Positions 33,265 through 41,664 of a stretch of 64,000 nucleotides of DNA are shown here, piece by piece. The stretch is from Acidobacteriota bacterium. GTDB taxonomy: Bacteria; Acidobacteriota; Vicinamibacteria; Marinacidobacterales; Marinacidobacteraceae. The position numbers and the translations under genes were made by a program. The stretch spans positions 1 to 64,000 of the forward strand of contig JAJEFG010000082.1 of assembly GCA_022820545.1 (NCBI GenBank), written 5' to 3'. Every line of letters starts with the position of its first letter. Within the stretch, counting starts at the first letter, position 1. The notes under the pieces were generated by a model that saw only the letters and a list, made by a program, of their open reading frames with translations, was not told the origin of the DNA and ran no database searches.

Positions 33265-36200
33265 GTGGCGCTGAATCCGGTCGTCTACACCGAGAACGTC
33301 GTCCGCAGCTTCCTCCGCTACCAGCTCACCGCGTACCCGTTCGCCGCTCCGCATCTGCATCAGCAGATGCGCGACCTCCTCTCGCTCGACGAGACCCGGC
33401 AGTCGCCCCTTCTCCAAGGTCCGTTCGTCAGCCTCTCGCAGCCCTTCCGGCAGGGCGCGGAAATGGCTGACCTCGTCCGCGAGGGGGTACTCCATCCCCA
33501 TCTTGCCGACCGGATCCCCGACGGCATCAACCGGCTCTACGCGCACCAGGAGCGGGCCATCCGCTCCGTCGTGGAGGGTCGGACGACGCTCGTCTCGACG
33601 GGCACCGGTTCCGGCAAGACCGAGTGCTTCCTCTATCCGGTCGTGAGCCGTTGCTTCGAACTCCGGGACCGGTCAGCGGCGCCCGGAATCAGCGCGGTCA
33701 TCGTCTATCCCATGAACGCGCTGGCGGAAGACCAGTTGATGCGCCTGCGCGGCCTGCTCGCCGGGACGGGTGTTCCGTTCGGGCTCTACGTCGGCAAGAC
33801 GCCCGAATATGAAGCCCAGGTGGCGGGCGTCCGGCTGCCGCCGGGAGCGTCGCGGGCGGACTACGAAGCCCGGCTGGCGCAGGCGCAGCACGAGGGGAGC
33901 GGAGAGACCGTGATTCCGCCGGAGGAAGTCTGCTCGCGCGAGGTGATGCGCACCGCGGGGCGGCAGCCGCGCATCCTGCTTACGAACATCAAACAGTTGG
34001 AGTTGTTGCTGACCCGGCAGCAGGACATCGAGTTGTTCGCGGACGCCCGGCTGGATTTCCTTGTCTTCGACGAGGCGCACACCTTCACGGGGGCGCTGGG
34101 CGCCGAAACCGCCTGCCTGATTCGGCGGCTGCGCGCATTCGGCCCTTCCGGGGCCAGCCGCACGACCTGCGTTGCGACCTCGGCCACCATCGTGGACCGC
34201 GAGGACCCGGACGCAGCGCGCCGGTTCGCGGCCCGGTTCTTCGGGGTCGAAGCGGCCGAGGTCACGACCGTCGGCGAGGAAACCGAGGCGGAGGTGTGGG
34301 CAGCGCCCCGGTCCGTTCCACCCGTCCCGCGCGGGGACACAGCGGAGATCCTGGAACGCTGCGTCCAGGCGGTGGAGGACGCGGACGAAGCGGGGGGAGC
34401 CGTCCGCGGCGTCTGGCGTTCGCTCACGAGCGGGCATCTGGCCGGCGGGAACTGGCCGGAGTCCCTGTACGACGCCCTGTCGCGGAACGAACTCGTCTTC
34501 CGGCTGGGCGAGGAGCTGGCCGCCCCGAAGGCGCTGGAGGCGCTGCCCTCCGCCCTGGAGAAACACCTCGGGCGGCCGGTGACCGAAGCGGAGATCCTGG
34601 CCTGGCTGACGCTCGGCGCGGCGGCGCGTCGCGACGGGAGGCCCCTACTCCGGCCGGTCGTCCATGGATTCGTGCGGGGCATCGGCGGAGCGGTGGTGTC
34701 CTTCCCGGACGATGCCGACGGCCCGCGGCTCTGGCTTACCGCCGAAGACGAAGCCGCCAGCGAACCCAGCGGCGCCAACGGTCGCCCCGGCCGGGCGCAT
34801 TTCCAGGTAACGACCTGCACCACCTGCGGCCAGCACTACTTCCTCGCGTTCCTGAAGGACTTCGAGTTTCTCGGCAAGACCCCGGGCGGCGGCGAGGCCG
34901 GGCCGGACGGGTCGCATTGGCCGCTTCTGGAGCCGGCCCTCGGAGGGAAACGGGTCGTCCTCTTCGACGCGCTCATCGGTGCGAGCGACGACGCGGAGGA
35001 CGATGCTCCCGCCCTGGCGCGCACGGCGGCGCTCCATTTCTGCCGGAGCTGCGGCGCGGCGCACCCGGAACCAGCCGCCCGCTGCCTTGACTGCGGCTCG
35101 CTCGCACCGGCCGTCCGGCTCCACGCGGTGCGTCAACGCAAGGACCGACCGGGGAAGCTGGTCAGTTGCCTTTCATGCGGCGCCCACGGGCGGACATGGG
35201 CCGGTGGTTACCGGGAGCCGGCGCGCCGGGTGCGCGCGGTCAACGTCGCCGACGTGCATGTGCTGACCCAGGACATGGTGCACCACGCCGAGCGGCGGCG
35301 GTTGCTCGTGTTCTGCGACAACCGGCAGGACGCCGCGTTCCAGGCCGGATGGATGAAGGACCACGCCCGCCGCTTCCGGTTGCGGGCGCTGATGGCGCAG
35401 GGCATTCAGGAGGGGGCCGCCTCGGTCGGCGACCTGGTGGGCTGGCTCGACGACCGGCTCGAGGACGACGAGGCCCTCTCCCGCGCCCTGATTCCCGAGG
35501 TCTGGCAGGTGGCTCGCCGGGAGACCGCCGGCGGGCGCCACGGCGTGGAACGGCGGAAGTACCTCCGCTTCCAGGTGCTGCGTGAGGTCGCACTGGCCTC
35601 GGGGCAGGCGCTCGGACTCGAACCGTGGGGCCGGATGAAGGTGGAGTACGAGGGACTCGACAGCGCCGCGCCCTGGATCCAGGAACACGCGCACCGGCTC
35701 GGCATCTCGGCGGACCGTTTGCGCGAGGGTGTTGCCGGGATCCTCGACTTCTTCCGCCGGCGGCGCGCGCTCTACGACGCCGAATACGGGATCTTCACGA
35801 AGTACTGGGCGGACGGCAGCCCCGAAGTGCAGCAGGGCTACCTGCCCCACTTTCGCGGTCCGGCCGCCACGAAATTGCAGCGGGAGCCGACGGAAAAGAA
35901 GGAACTCCTCATCCAGTGGCTGAGCCGCGGCGGCGACACCACGATGCGCCAGCTCGCGGCCAAATGGGGCGTGGTCTCGGAATCCATCGAAGCGTTCCTG
36001 ACCGGCCTTTTCGGCTTCCTCGTGGAACGCGAGCTGCTGGTCCCGGTCCGGCTCAAGGGATGGCGTGGGGGCCCGTTGCCCAACATCCACGGCGTGTACC
36101 AGGTGAGCGCCGACCGGCTGCGCCTCTTCCCGAACCGGGGCGTGTACCGGTGTCGAAACTGCCGCCGTACGACCCCCAGAAACCTGCCCGGCGACCGGTG

Positions 36201-38700
36201 CCCGGCGTGGCGCTGCCGCGGTTCGCTGGAATGGGTCAAGGAGGACGAGGACAACTACGACCTGCAACTGCTCGACGGCGCCTACTCCATGCTGCGCCCC
36301 GAAGAGCACACGGCCATGGTGCCGAACCACGAGCGCGAGCGGTTGGAGAACCTGTTCAGGGGCAGTTCGGACGCGGTGAACTGCCTCGTCTGCACCCCGA
36401 CGCTGGAACTCGGCATCGACATCGGGCAGCTCGATTCGGTGCTGATGCGCAACGTGCCGCCGCTGCCGGCCAACTACTGGCAAAGGGCCGGACGGGCGGG
36501 GCGGCGCCACCGGATGGCCGTGGACATCACCTACTGCCGCCCGACGTCCCACGACCGCGCCTATTTCGCGGAGCCGCCAAAGATGCTCGCGGGACGGATC
36601 GATCCGCCGGCGTTCAACCTGCGGAACGAGGTGATGATCGCGAAACACGTCCACGCGTCGGTGATCGGCGGTCTGTTCCGCTATGCGCGTGACCCGGGCC
36701 AGACCGATGAGGAGCGGGAGAGGATCGCGGCGGTGCTTGCCGAATGCCTGCCGCGGCAGGTCGTCTCGTGGCTCTTCGACGGCGGCGCACTGCGAACCGA
36801 TCCGTTCGATTTCGGGCCGCTGCGCGCGCTCGTGGCGGACCGTGCGGAGGAGTTGGCCGCGGATGTGCGGCGCGTGTTCGAGGGTGGCTGGCCGGCTGAG
36901 GACGCCGATGTAGTGGCCCCCGAAGCGCTCCGCGCCCATGTCGCGGGATTCGCTGACGAACTGGAAACCGTCGTCGTGCGACTGCGGCGTCGTCTGGAGT
37001 GGGCGATGGAGCAGATCCGCCGGCTCAACAGAGTCCGTGAGCGCCGCGGCGCGCTCGAACCGGGGGATGACACGCTGTTCCGTCGCTGCGACAGGCTGGT
37101 GAAGCGCCTCAGGGGAGAGGGCCGGCGGCGCACCCAGGCGGAGGGGCACGACGACGTGGGCACCTTCAGCGTGCTGGCCGCGGAGGGTTTCCTGCCCGGT
37201 TACGGCCTCGAGGCCGGTTCGGTGGTCGGCTCGGCGGAGATTCCGTTCTGGCGCACCGGGGCCATGGACTTCGATCTGCCCCGGCCTCCGGCGACCGCCC
37301 TCCGCGAGTACGTACCCGGCAACCTGATCTACGCGAACGGCCACCGTTTCGTGGCGCGGCGGTTCCGCCGCGAGCCGGGCGAGCAGCAGGCGGAGATGCC
37401 GTACTTCCACGTGTCACGGGAGCGTCAGGCGGTGAAGGAGGCTGTCGGCGGCGAAGCCTCCACCCTCGGGGGAAACACCCTGCGGACGATGGCCGTCTGT
37501 GATGCGGACCTCGTTCACCGGTCGCACATCTCTGACGAAGAGGAGTTCCGCTTCCAGATGGGCGTCGCGATCTACGGTCTGGAGCGCCAGCGGCACAGCG
37601 GCGGACGTGCCTTCCTGTGGGGACCGCAGCCGGTACAGATCCGGCGCGGGGTGAACCTGCGCCTCGTGAACGTGGGCGCCTCGGCAGCACTCGAACGCGG
37701 TGGGGAGCTCGGATATCCCATCTGTGCGGTGTGCGGCCAGAGCGTCTCGCCGCTCTCTTCCGAGCTTCAGCGCGAGCAGTTCGACAAGGACCACGGGGAG
37801 CGGTGCGGGCGACCGGCCAAGCCGCTCGGCTTTCACACGGACGTGGTCGCGGACGCCCTCTCGCTGCCCGACTGCGCAGACGCAACCACGGCGTACAGCG
37901 TTCTGGAGGCGCTCCGGCTCGGCGCGGCCCGTGTGCTCGACATGCACGTCGAGGACTTGCAGGTCCTGGTGGTCGGTCACGTGGAGCGCGATACGCCGGA
38001 TGCGCTGCTGTGGGACCCCATGCCCGGCGGTTCCGGATTGACGGGCCGCCTGCTGGATCGGTTCGACGAGGTCGTCGCGATAGCGCGTGAAGTGGTCGCG
38101 GACTGCCCCGCCGCCTGCGATTCATCGTGCATCGACTGCCTGCAGTCGTTCCGGAACGCGTACTACCACCGCTTCCTGCACCGCGAAACCGCCCGCAAGC
38201 GACTCGACGACTGGGGCCGGCGCCTCCGGTTCACGCACGACATCCCGCCGTTGCAACCGGCGGCGGCACCCGGCGAGAACGCCCCGCCGGTCAACGAGGC
38301 GGAGACGCGGTTACGTCACCTGCTGCTCGCCGCCGGGTTCGGCGAAGGAGTGCGGGGCGAACAGATTCGGCTCGACCGCGCGCTGGGCACCACGACCCCC
38401 GACGTGATCTACCGTGCTCCCGATGACGATCCGCACGAGGGCGTTTGCATCTACCTGGACGGCCTGAGCCGGCACCTGCACGGCAACCCGGCGACGGCCG
38501 AGAGAGACAGGGATATCCGCACCTGGCTCCGCAACCACGACTATGAGGTGATCGAGATCGCCGCCAACCAGCTCACCGACGAGGACGCCATGGTGCGCCA
38601 CTTCCGGCGGCTGGCCGCGTATCTCGGGCGGCAGGATCTGCGGGGTCGGGTGCGGAAGGATCGGTCCTGGTTTCACGCTCCTGTGCCCGTAAAGGACTGA
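33265..38700 (+). CDS. druE: Giant DEAD/DEAH helicase with DUF1998-type zinc cluster, DruE-like
   Basis: An 1811-residue superfamily 2 helicase. Motif I is STGTGSGKTE at 111-120, motif Ia YPMNALAEDQ near 148, motif II DEAH at 269-272, motif III TSAT near 310, and motifs V-VI TLELGIDIGQLDSV and YWQRAGRAGRR near 1048-1090. Zinc-type CxxC pairs occur near 518 and 592-612. The DUF1998/MZB cluster CDSSCIDCLQSFRN is near 1617, and NxxYHRFLHRETA follows. The final ~120 residues (PDVIYRAP, VCIYLDGLSRHLHG, DRDIRTWLRNHDYEVIEI) look like a DUF559/Vsr-type endonuclease fold. Size and domains fit DruE, the one gene common to all Druantia defence types. No other Druantia gene is adjacent. The start GTG at 33265 has GAGGAA 8 nt upstream. 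Confidence 0.8.
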   Translation: MALNPVVYTENVVRSFLRYQLTAYPFAAPHLHQQMRDLLSLDETRQSPLLQGPFVSLSQPFRQGAEMADLVREGVLHPHLADRIPDGINRLYAHQERAIRSVVEGRTTLVSTGTGSGKTECFLYPVVSRCFELRDRSAAPGISAVIVYPMNALAEDQLMRLRGLLAGTGVPFGLYVGKTPEYEAQVAGVRLPPGASRADYEARLAQAQHEGSGETVIPPEEVCSREVMRTAGRQPRILLTNIKQLELLLTRQQDIELFADARLDFLVFDEAHTFTGALGAETACLIRRLRAFGPSGASRTTCVATSATIVDREDPDAARRFAARFFGVEAAEVTTVGEETEAEVWAAPRSVPPVPRGDTAEILERCVQAVEDADEAGGAVRGVWRSLTSGHLAGGNWPESLYDALSRNELVFRLGEELAAPKALEALPSALEKHLGRPVTEAEILAWLTLGAAARRDGRPLLRPVVHGFVRGIGGAVVSFPDDADGPRLWLTAEDEAASEPSGANGRPGRAHFQVTTCTTCGQHYFLAFLKDFEFLGKTPGGGEAGPDGSHWPLLEPALGGKRVVLFDALIGASDDAEDDAPALARTAALHFCRSCGAAHPEPAARCLDCGSLAPAVRLHAVRQRKDRPGKLVSCLSCGAHGRTWAGGYREPARRVRAVNVADVHVLTQDMVHHAERRRLLVFCDNRQDAAFQAGWMKDHARRFRLRALMAQGIQEGAASVGDLVGWLDDRLEDDEALSRALIPEVWQVARRETAGGRHGVERRKYLRFQVLREVALASGQALGLEPWGRMKVEYEGLDSAAPWIQEHAHRLGISADRLREGVAGILDFFRRRRALYDAEYGIFTKYWADGSPEVQQGYLPHFRGPAATKLQREPTEKKELLIQWLSRGGDTTMRQLAAKWGVVSESIEAFLTGLFGFLVERELLVPVRLKGWRGGPLPNIHGVYQVSADRLRLFPNRGVYRCRNCRRTTPRNLPGDRCPAWRCRGSLEWVKEDEDNYDLQLLDGAYSMLRPEEHTAMVPNHERERLENLFRGSSDAVNCLVCTPTLELGIDIGQLDSVLMRNVPPLPANYWQRAGRAGRRHRMAVDITYCRPTSHDRAYFAEPPKMLAGRIDPPAFNLRNEVMIAKHVHASVIGGLFRYARDPGQTDEERERIAAVLAECLPRQVVSWLFDGGALRTDPFDFGPLRALVADRAEELAADVRRVFEGGWPAEDADVVAPEALRAHVAGFADELETVVVRLRRRLEWAMEQIRRLNRVRERRGALEPGDDTLFRRCDRLVKRLRGEGRRRTQAEGHDDVGTFSVLAAEGFLPGYGLEAGSVVGSAEIPFWRTGAMDFDLPRPPATALREYVPGNLIYANGHRFVARRFRREPGEQQAEMPYFHVSRERQAVKEAVGGEASTLGGNTLRTMAVCDADLVHRSHISDEEEFRFQMGVAIYGLERQRHSGGRAFLWGPQPVQIRRGVNLRLVNVGASAALERGGELGYPICAVCGQSVSPLSSELQREQFDKDHGERCGRPAKPLGFHTDVVADALSLPDCADATTAYSVLEALRLGAARVLDMHVEDLQVLVVGHVERDTPDALLWDPMPGGSGLTGRLLDRFDEVVAIAREVVADCPAACDSSCIDCLQSFRNAYYHRFLHRETARKRLDDWGRRLRFTHDIPPLQPAAAPGENAPPVNEAETRLRHLLLAAGFGEGVRGEQIRLDRALGTTTPDVIYRAPDDDPHEGVCIYLDGLSRHLHGNPATAERDRDIRTWLRNHDYEVIEIAANQLTDEDAMVRHFRRLAAYLGRQDLRGRVRKDRSWFHAPVPVKD

Positions 38701-38738
38701 CGGCTCAAATCTTCACTCCTCTACGGGCAAGAGACGAT

Positions 38739-40310
38739 TCATTGCGCGTTCGGGATCATGGTCAACGTGACCGATCTAAAACCCATTAGCTTCAACCACT
38801 CCGCAGTGCTTCGCAGATTGACGGCACTGAAAAACGGCAGCGTCACATCATCCTTTCCCGGCTTCGCGATGATTGCGTATGCAATCTCATGCCGCCGTGG
38901 CTCAAACGAATCGACCTCCAGGCCGGCATTCGGGAACTTCGCGCCGGCATTCCGACGGAACTCCACATTGGAAACCATGTTCAGTGCGGACATTTCCCCC
39001 TGGGCGAACAGATGGCTTAGCGTGCTCGATCCGCTGTACCGTTTCACGTGAATGAAGGCCCTTCTGCCCTTGTCGTAGAGGTCGCAGACTTCGATCTGGC
39101 TGCGTCCTGAAGCGGCCTTCACCGTTCGGTCGTCCATCAACGTAAGCTGCCCCGCTTTGGCGGCCCGTTTGTTGTAGCTCCCTTCTGTTTCGTTCTCGCA
39201 TTGAGGCAGCGGCACAGAGGTCTGACTCATGTTGTCGACGAAGGTGCGTACCGCGGTAGCGAACTCGGTAGCAATTCGGTGCCATTTACCTTCGTTGAGA
39301 ACGTACGTCACACCACTTTGTTCAACCTCAGCACAGACGCACCGATACACTCTCCACTTGTGCACGTCGGTATCGTGAAATCGGGACTGAACAAAAACAC
39401 TGTCTGCCTTCAGGTTGTGAAGTAACCGTTCGTCATCTGGCGAGCGGTAGCGGTCATCGAAGTAACCTTCTAGCTCCAACTCAGAGAAGGACGGTTGTGA
39501 TTCCTTGTTCGTCCGAAACTTGAATCCACCGATATCGCTCCAGTCGACTATCTCCGGGGGGGCCAGCCATATTCTCTCCCACGCTTGAGCACGAATCTGG
39601 CCAACTAGGAGCTCGTCGAGTTCTCTTACTTTCCCGGAATCACGTACGTCCGCGAGGTTATCTACCCACCCAAAGTGGTCTCGGTATGCAGTTTTCGTAC
39701 TTAGATGAAACCATGCATCGATCTTGGTCAGAAGGGTGCGTATGCTGATGTGCGATGTGAACGTCAGAGCATCACTCCCCGTGACTCTCGTTCCTAGATC
39801 TGAATCCAATGGGCTACCGGTCACGGACCGAAGGAAGTCCCGCTGTACGTTTACATCGAACATACTGAGCGAAGACTCCCGGCTCGCCTGCTCACGCGTG
39901 TACATGGAAACTGCCTCAAGTGTTCTTCGGTCCATCGACCGAATGCGATCCGCATCGATTCCATTCAACGCAGTTCGAAGGCCAAAGCCTGCCTCGATGG
40001 CCTCCGGCTCCAGCATGTGTCGTCCGTGCCCAAAAGTGACTGCGAACATCTTGCCATTGCGTCGAACGAGCAGGACGGCCGCACTAGACGAACTTCGTAG
40101 GCGCAGCGACTTGGGGTCAATCGCATCCTCAAAGAAGTCGAGCCACTTTGGGGTAATGGGTTTACTTGGCTTTACGTAGAGGGTCCCTATGGAAACACCG
40201 TCCAGTACAATTGGATGTGAACTGTACTTATCCGGCTCCTTTAGAATCTGATGCGGACCGAGCGCGTGATTGCGTATTGCTACGATCGTGAGAGTCATGG
40301 AGGGAGACAT
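38739..40310 (-). CDS. TIGR04141 (DUF6119) family sporadically distributed protein
   Basis: A 523-residue protein that I place in the TIGR04141/DUF6119 family from its overall pattern: VLFVRR-type strand AAVLLVRRNGKMFAVTFGHG near 82-101, GFGLRTALNGID near 112, YRCVCAEVEQSGVTYVLNEG with KWHRIATEFA near 320-350, and CDLYDKGRRAFIHVKRYSGS near 420-440. Family members occur patchily, often in defence islands, and have no settled function; the middle block resembles a nuclease-like core, which is only a suggestion. It is convergent with the giant helicase gene (38-bp gap). An alternative start is the ATG at 40298, four codons in. GC is clearly lower than in the helicase gene. Confidence 0.68.
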   Translation of the reverse strand: MSPSMTLTIVAIRNHALGPHQILKEPDKYSSHPIVLDGVSIGTLYVKPSKPITPKWLDFFEDAIDPKSLRLRSSSSAAVLLVRRNGKMFAVTFGHGRHMLEPEAIEAGFGLRTALNGIDADRIRSMDRRTLEAVSMYTREQASRESSLSMFDVNVQRDFLRSVTGSPLDSDLGTRVTGSDALTFTSHISIRTLLTKIDAWFHLSTKTAYRDHFGWVDNLADVRDSGKVRELDELLVGQIRAQAWERIWLAPPEIVDWSDIGGFKFRTNKESQPSFSELELEGYFDDRYRSPDDERLLHNLKADSVFVQSRFHDTDVHKWRVYRCVCAEVEQSGVTYVLNEGKWHRIATEFATAVRTFVDNMSQTSVPLPQCENETEGSYNKRAAKAGQLTLMDDRTVKAASGRSQIEVCDLYDKGRRAFIHVKRYSGSSTLSHLFAQGEMSALNMVSNVEFRRNAGAKFPNAGLEVDSFEPRRHEIAYAIIAKPGKDDVTLPFFSAVNLRSTAEWLKLMGFRSVTLTMIPNAQ

Positions 40311-40493
40311 GTCAAGATTGTTCCTTGTGATGGGACAAGACGCATGGTACTGATGGTGATCGAGAGGGCTTTCATTCCGTCAGTATCGTCGCTGCCATGA
40401 GCAACGAGGCTGTCCGATTCCCACAACAAGTGACTGTGCTCAAACCCGAGGAAGGTGGGAAGGGTTGTTCGGACCATGAGTTACGATTCGCGC

Positions 40494-40515
40494 GGGCGGC
40501 CCACAGGGGTCGCCC
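40494..40515. terminator. Hairpin between two minus-strand genes
   Basis: GGGCGGCCC-ACAG-GGGTCGCCC forms a 9-bp stem with one G-T or mismatch position. It lies about 95 bp beyond the stop of the minus-strand gene at 40610. No T tract follows on the minus strand, so terminator function is doubtful. The rest of 40311-40609 shows no gene. Confidence 0.35.
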
Positions 40516-40609
40516 GTTTCTCACTATAGACAAAACGGCAAACTGGCCCACGAGGTCCGATCCAGTCGCCTCCTAATTCACCGAACGAAGGTACTTCTGG
40601 GGGAGAAAA

Positions 40610-41353
40610 CTACTTGCTCCGCAGTTGTTGCTCGTTGAGGGCTGCTGAGAGCTCTTTCCAAAAGGAAATCACGGCGTCACACCACGCGGAGAGATCGCGC
40701 TCACAAACATAGAGATCCTCCCCTGTAAGCGGCGCAAGGTGCGAGGAGGCCAGAATCCCGGCGCGCTCAAAATTCGCAGCGTCAAGCGGACCCTCTCGGT
40801 CCTGCGCGAGGACCGGATGCTCGAACAGGTCAGGCCGTATTTTGGCCAGCTCGCCAGCAGACGGCCCGGCTCCGTGCTTGATCGTGTTCGCCGCTAACCT
40901 GAGTTCACTAACCTTGCTGGTGCACTCAGCACCGTAGGGGTCGACCCCGTACCTTTTCAGGCGATTCTCGAACTGCGAACGGCGCCGCGGTCCTGTTGGA
41001 GCCCGGGGCAGATCCCGATCAAGAAAGAACTGCTGCTGCTGCTCGAAGAGATGGTGGAGCCCCACAGCAAGGAGGTTCAACACCCCCTGCCTTACCACGG
41101 AAATCGTTTCGTAGTACTCAGCGCCATGCTCGGTTGCCCAATCGGCTAGGTGAGCCATATCAAAAGCACTGTCGGGGTCCGCCGGCATTGAGACGAGGCG
41201 CTCGTACTCCGCCTCGGCGGCGGCCCGCGCTTCCTCTTCGATGCCGCTGAACGCCGGGATTACTCTGTTTAGTGCGGCGGTTCGGAATCTCTCGATTGCT
41301 TGAACGTGAAACTCGCGGAAGTAGTTTGCCCAGAATCCGGCATTCGCCATCAT
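40610..41353 (-). CDS. Uncharacterised protein at the right end of the defence island
   Basis: A 247-residue, mostly helical cytoplasmic protein that I do not recognise with certainty. Visible points: a possible early alternative start (MMANAG, second Met plausible); glutamine-rich HHLFEQQQQFF near 119; and SELRLAANTIKHGAGPS near 166, a pattern shared by hypothetical proteins and vaguely like the R...H motif of HEPN RNases, though the spacing (7 residues between R and H) is longer than usual. No signal peptide or membrane segment. Low GC resembles the TIGR04141 gene, which lies on the same strand 300 bp downstream; the two may have arrived together. Confidence 0.7.
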   Translation of the reverse strand: MMANAGFWANYFREFHVQAIERFRTAALNRVIPAFSGIEEEARAAAEAEYERLVSMPADPDSAFDMAHLADWATEHGAEYYETISVVRQGVLNLLAVGLHHLFEQQQQFFLDRDLPRAPTGPRRRSQFENRLKRYGVDPYGAECTSKVSELRLAANTIKHGAGPSAGELAKIRPDLFEHPVLAQDREGPLDAANFERAGILASSHLAPLTGEDLYVCERDLSAWCDAVISFWKELSAALNEQQLRSK

Positions 41354-41615
41354 GGCGTCAGCTTAGGCGCTCGTAGATTGTTCCGTTCAAGATCGGGCTC
41401 CCACACGAACGGCTTACCCATGCACTTGGCGTCGGAGCTCGCTCTCGATTTGGCCAACCGAGCACGGTATACGAGTGACATGGGACCTGAAACGGTCGAC
41501 TTACGCGAACGAGCGAGGCGTTCCGCGAACTTGTGGATGCGAAGGGACGTCCACTACGCGAACCACAAGAACCCTCGTAACTGCCGGATTCAGCGTTCGT
41601 CGACTGGCACCGCCG
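41354..41615. other. Intergenic region at island boundary, nothing recognised
   Basis: This stretch separates the island from the ordinary chromosome. Frames on both strands are open but encode Arg/Ser-rich sequence with no family resemblance, as expected for chance frames in GC-rich DNA. No tRNA, integrase remnant or repeat was seen. Confidence 0.5.
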
Positions 41616-41646
41616 GGAGGTCTTCCGGGGCGAACCCCGGACCTCC
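41616..41646 (-). terminator. Strong hairpin after the M20 amidohydrolase gene
   Basis: GGAGGT-CTT-CCGGGG-CGAA-CCCCGG-ACCTCC makes two perfect 6-bp stem segments with a 3-nt bulge and a CGAA tetraloop. It begins 18 bp beyond the stop codon (minus strand). No U-run follows, so termination may be weak or factor-assisted. Confidence 0.5.
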
Positions 41647-41664
41647 TGATCGACCTGGCCGCGC

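Noticed and set aside
10885-38700. A complete DISARM or Druantia system spanning the island
   Set aside because: No DrmC phospholipase, DrmA/B pair or other Dru gene was found. Only the accessory-type pair and the DruE-like gene are supported.
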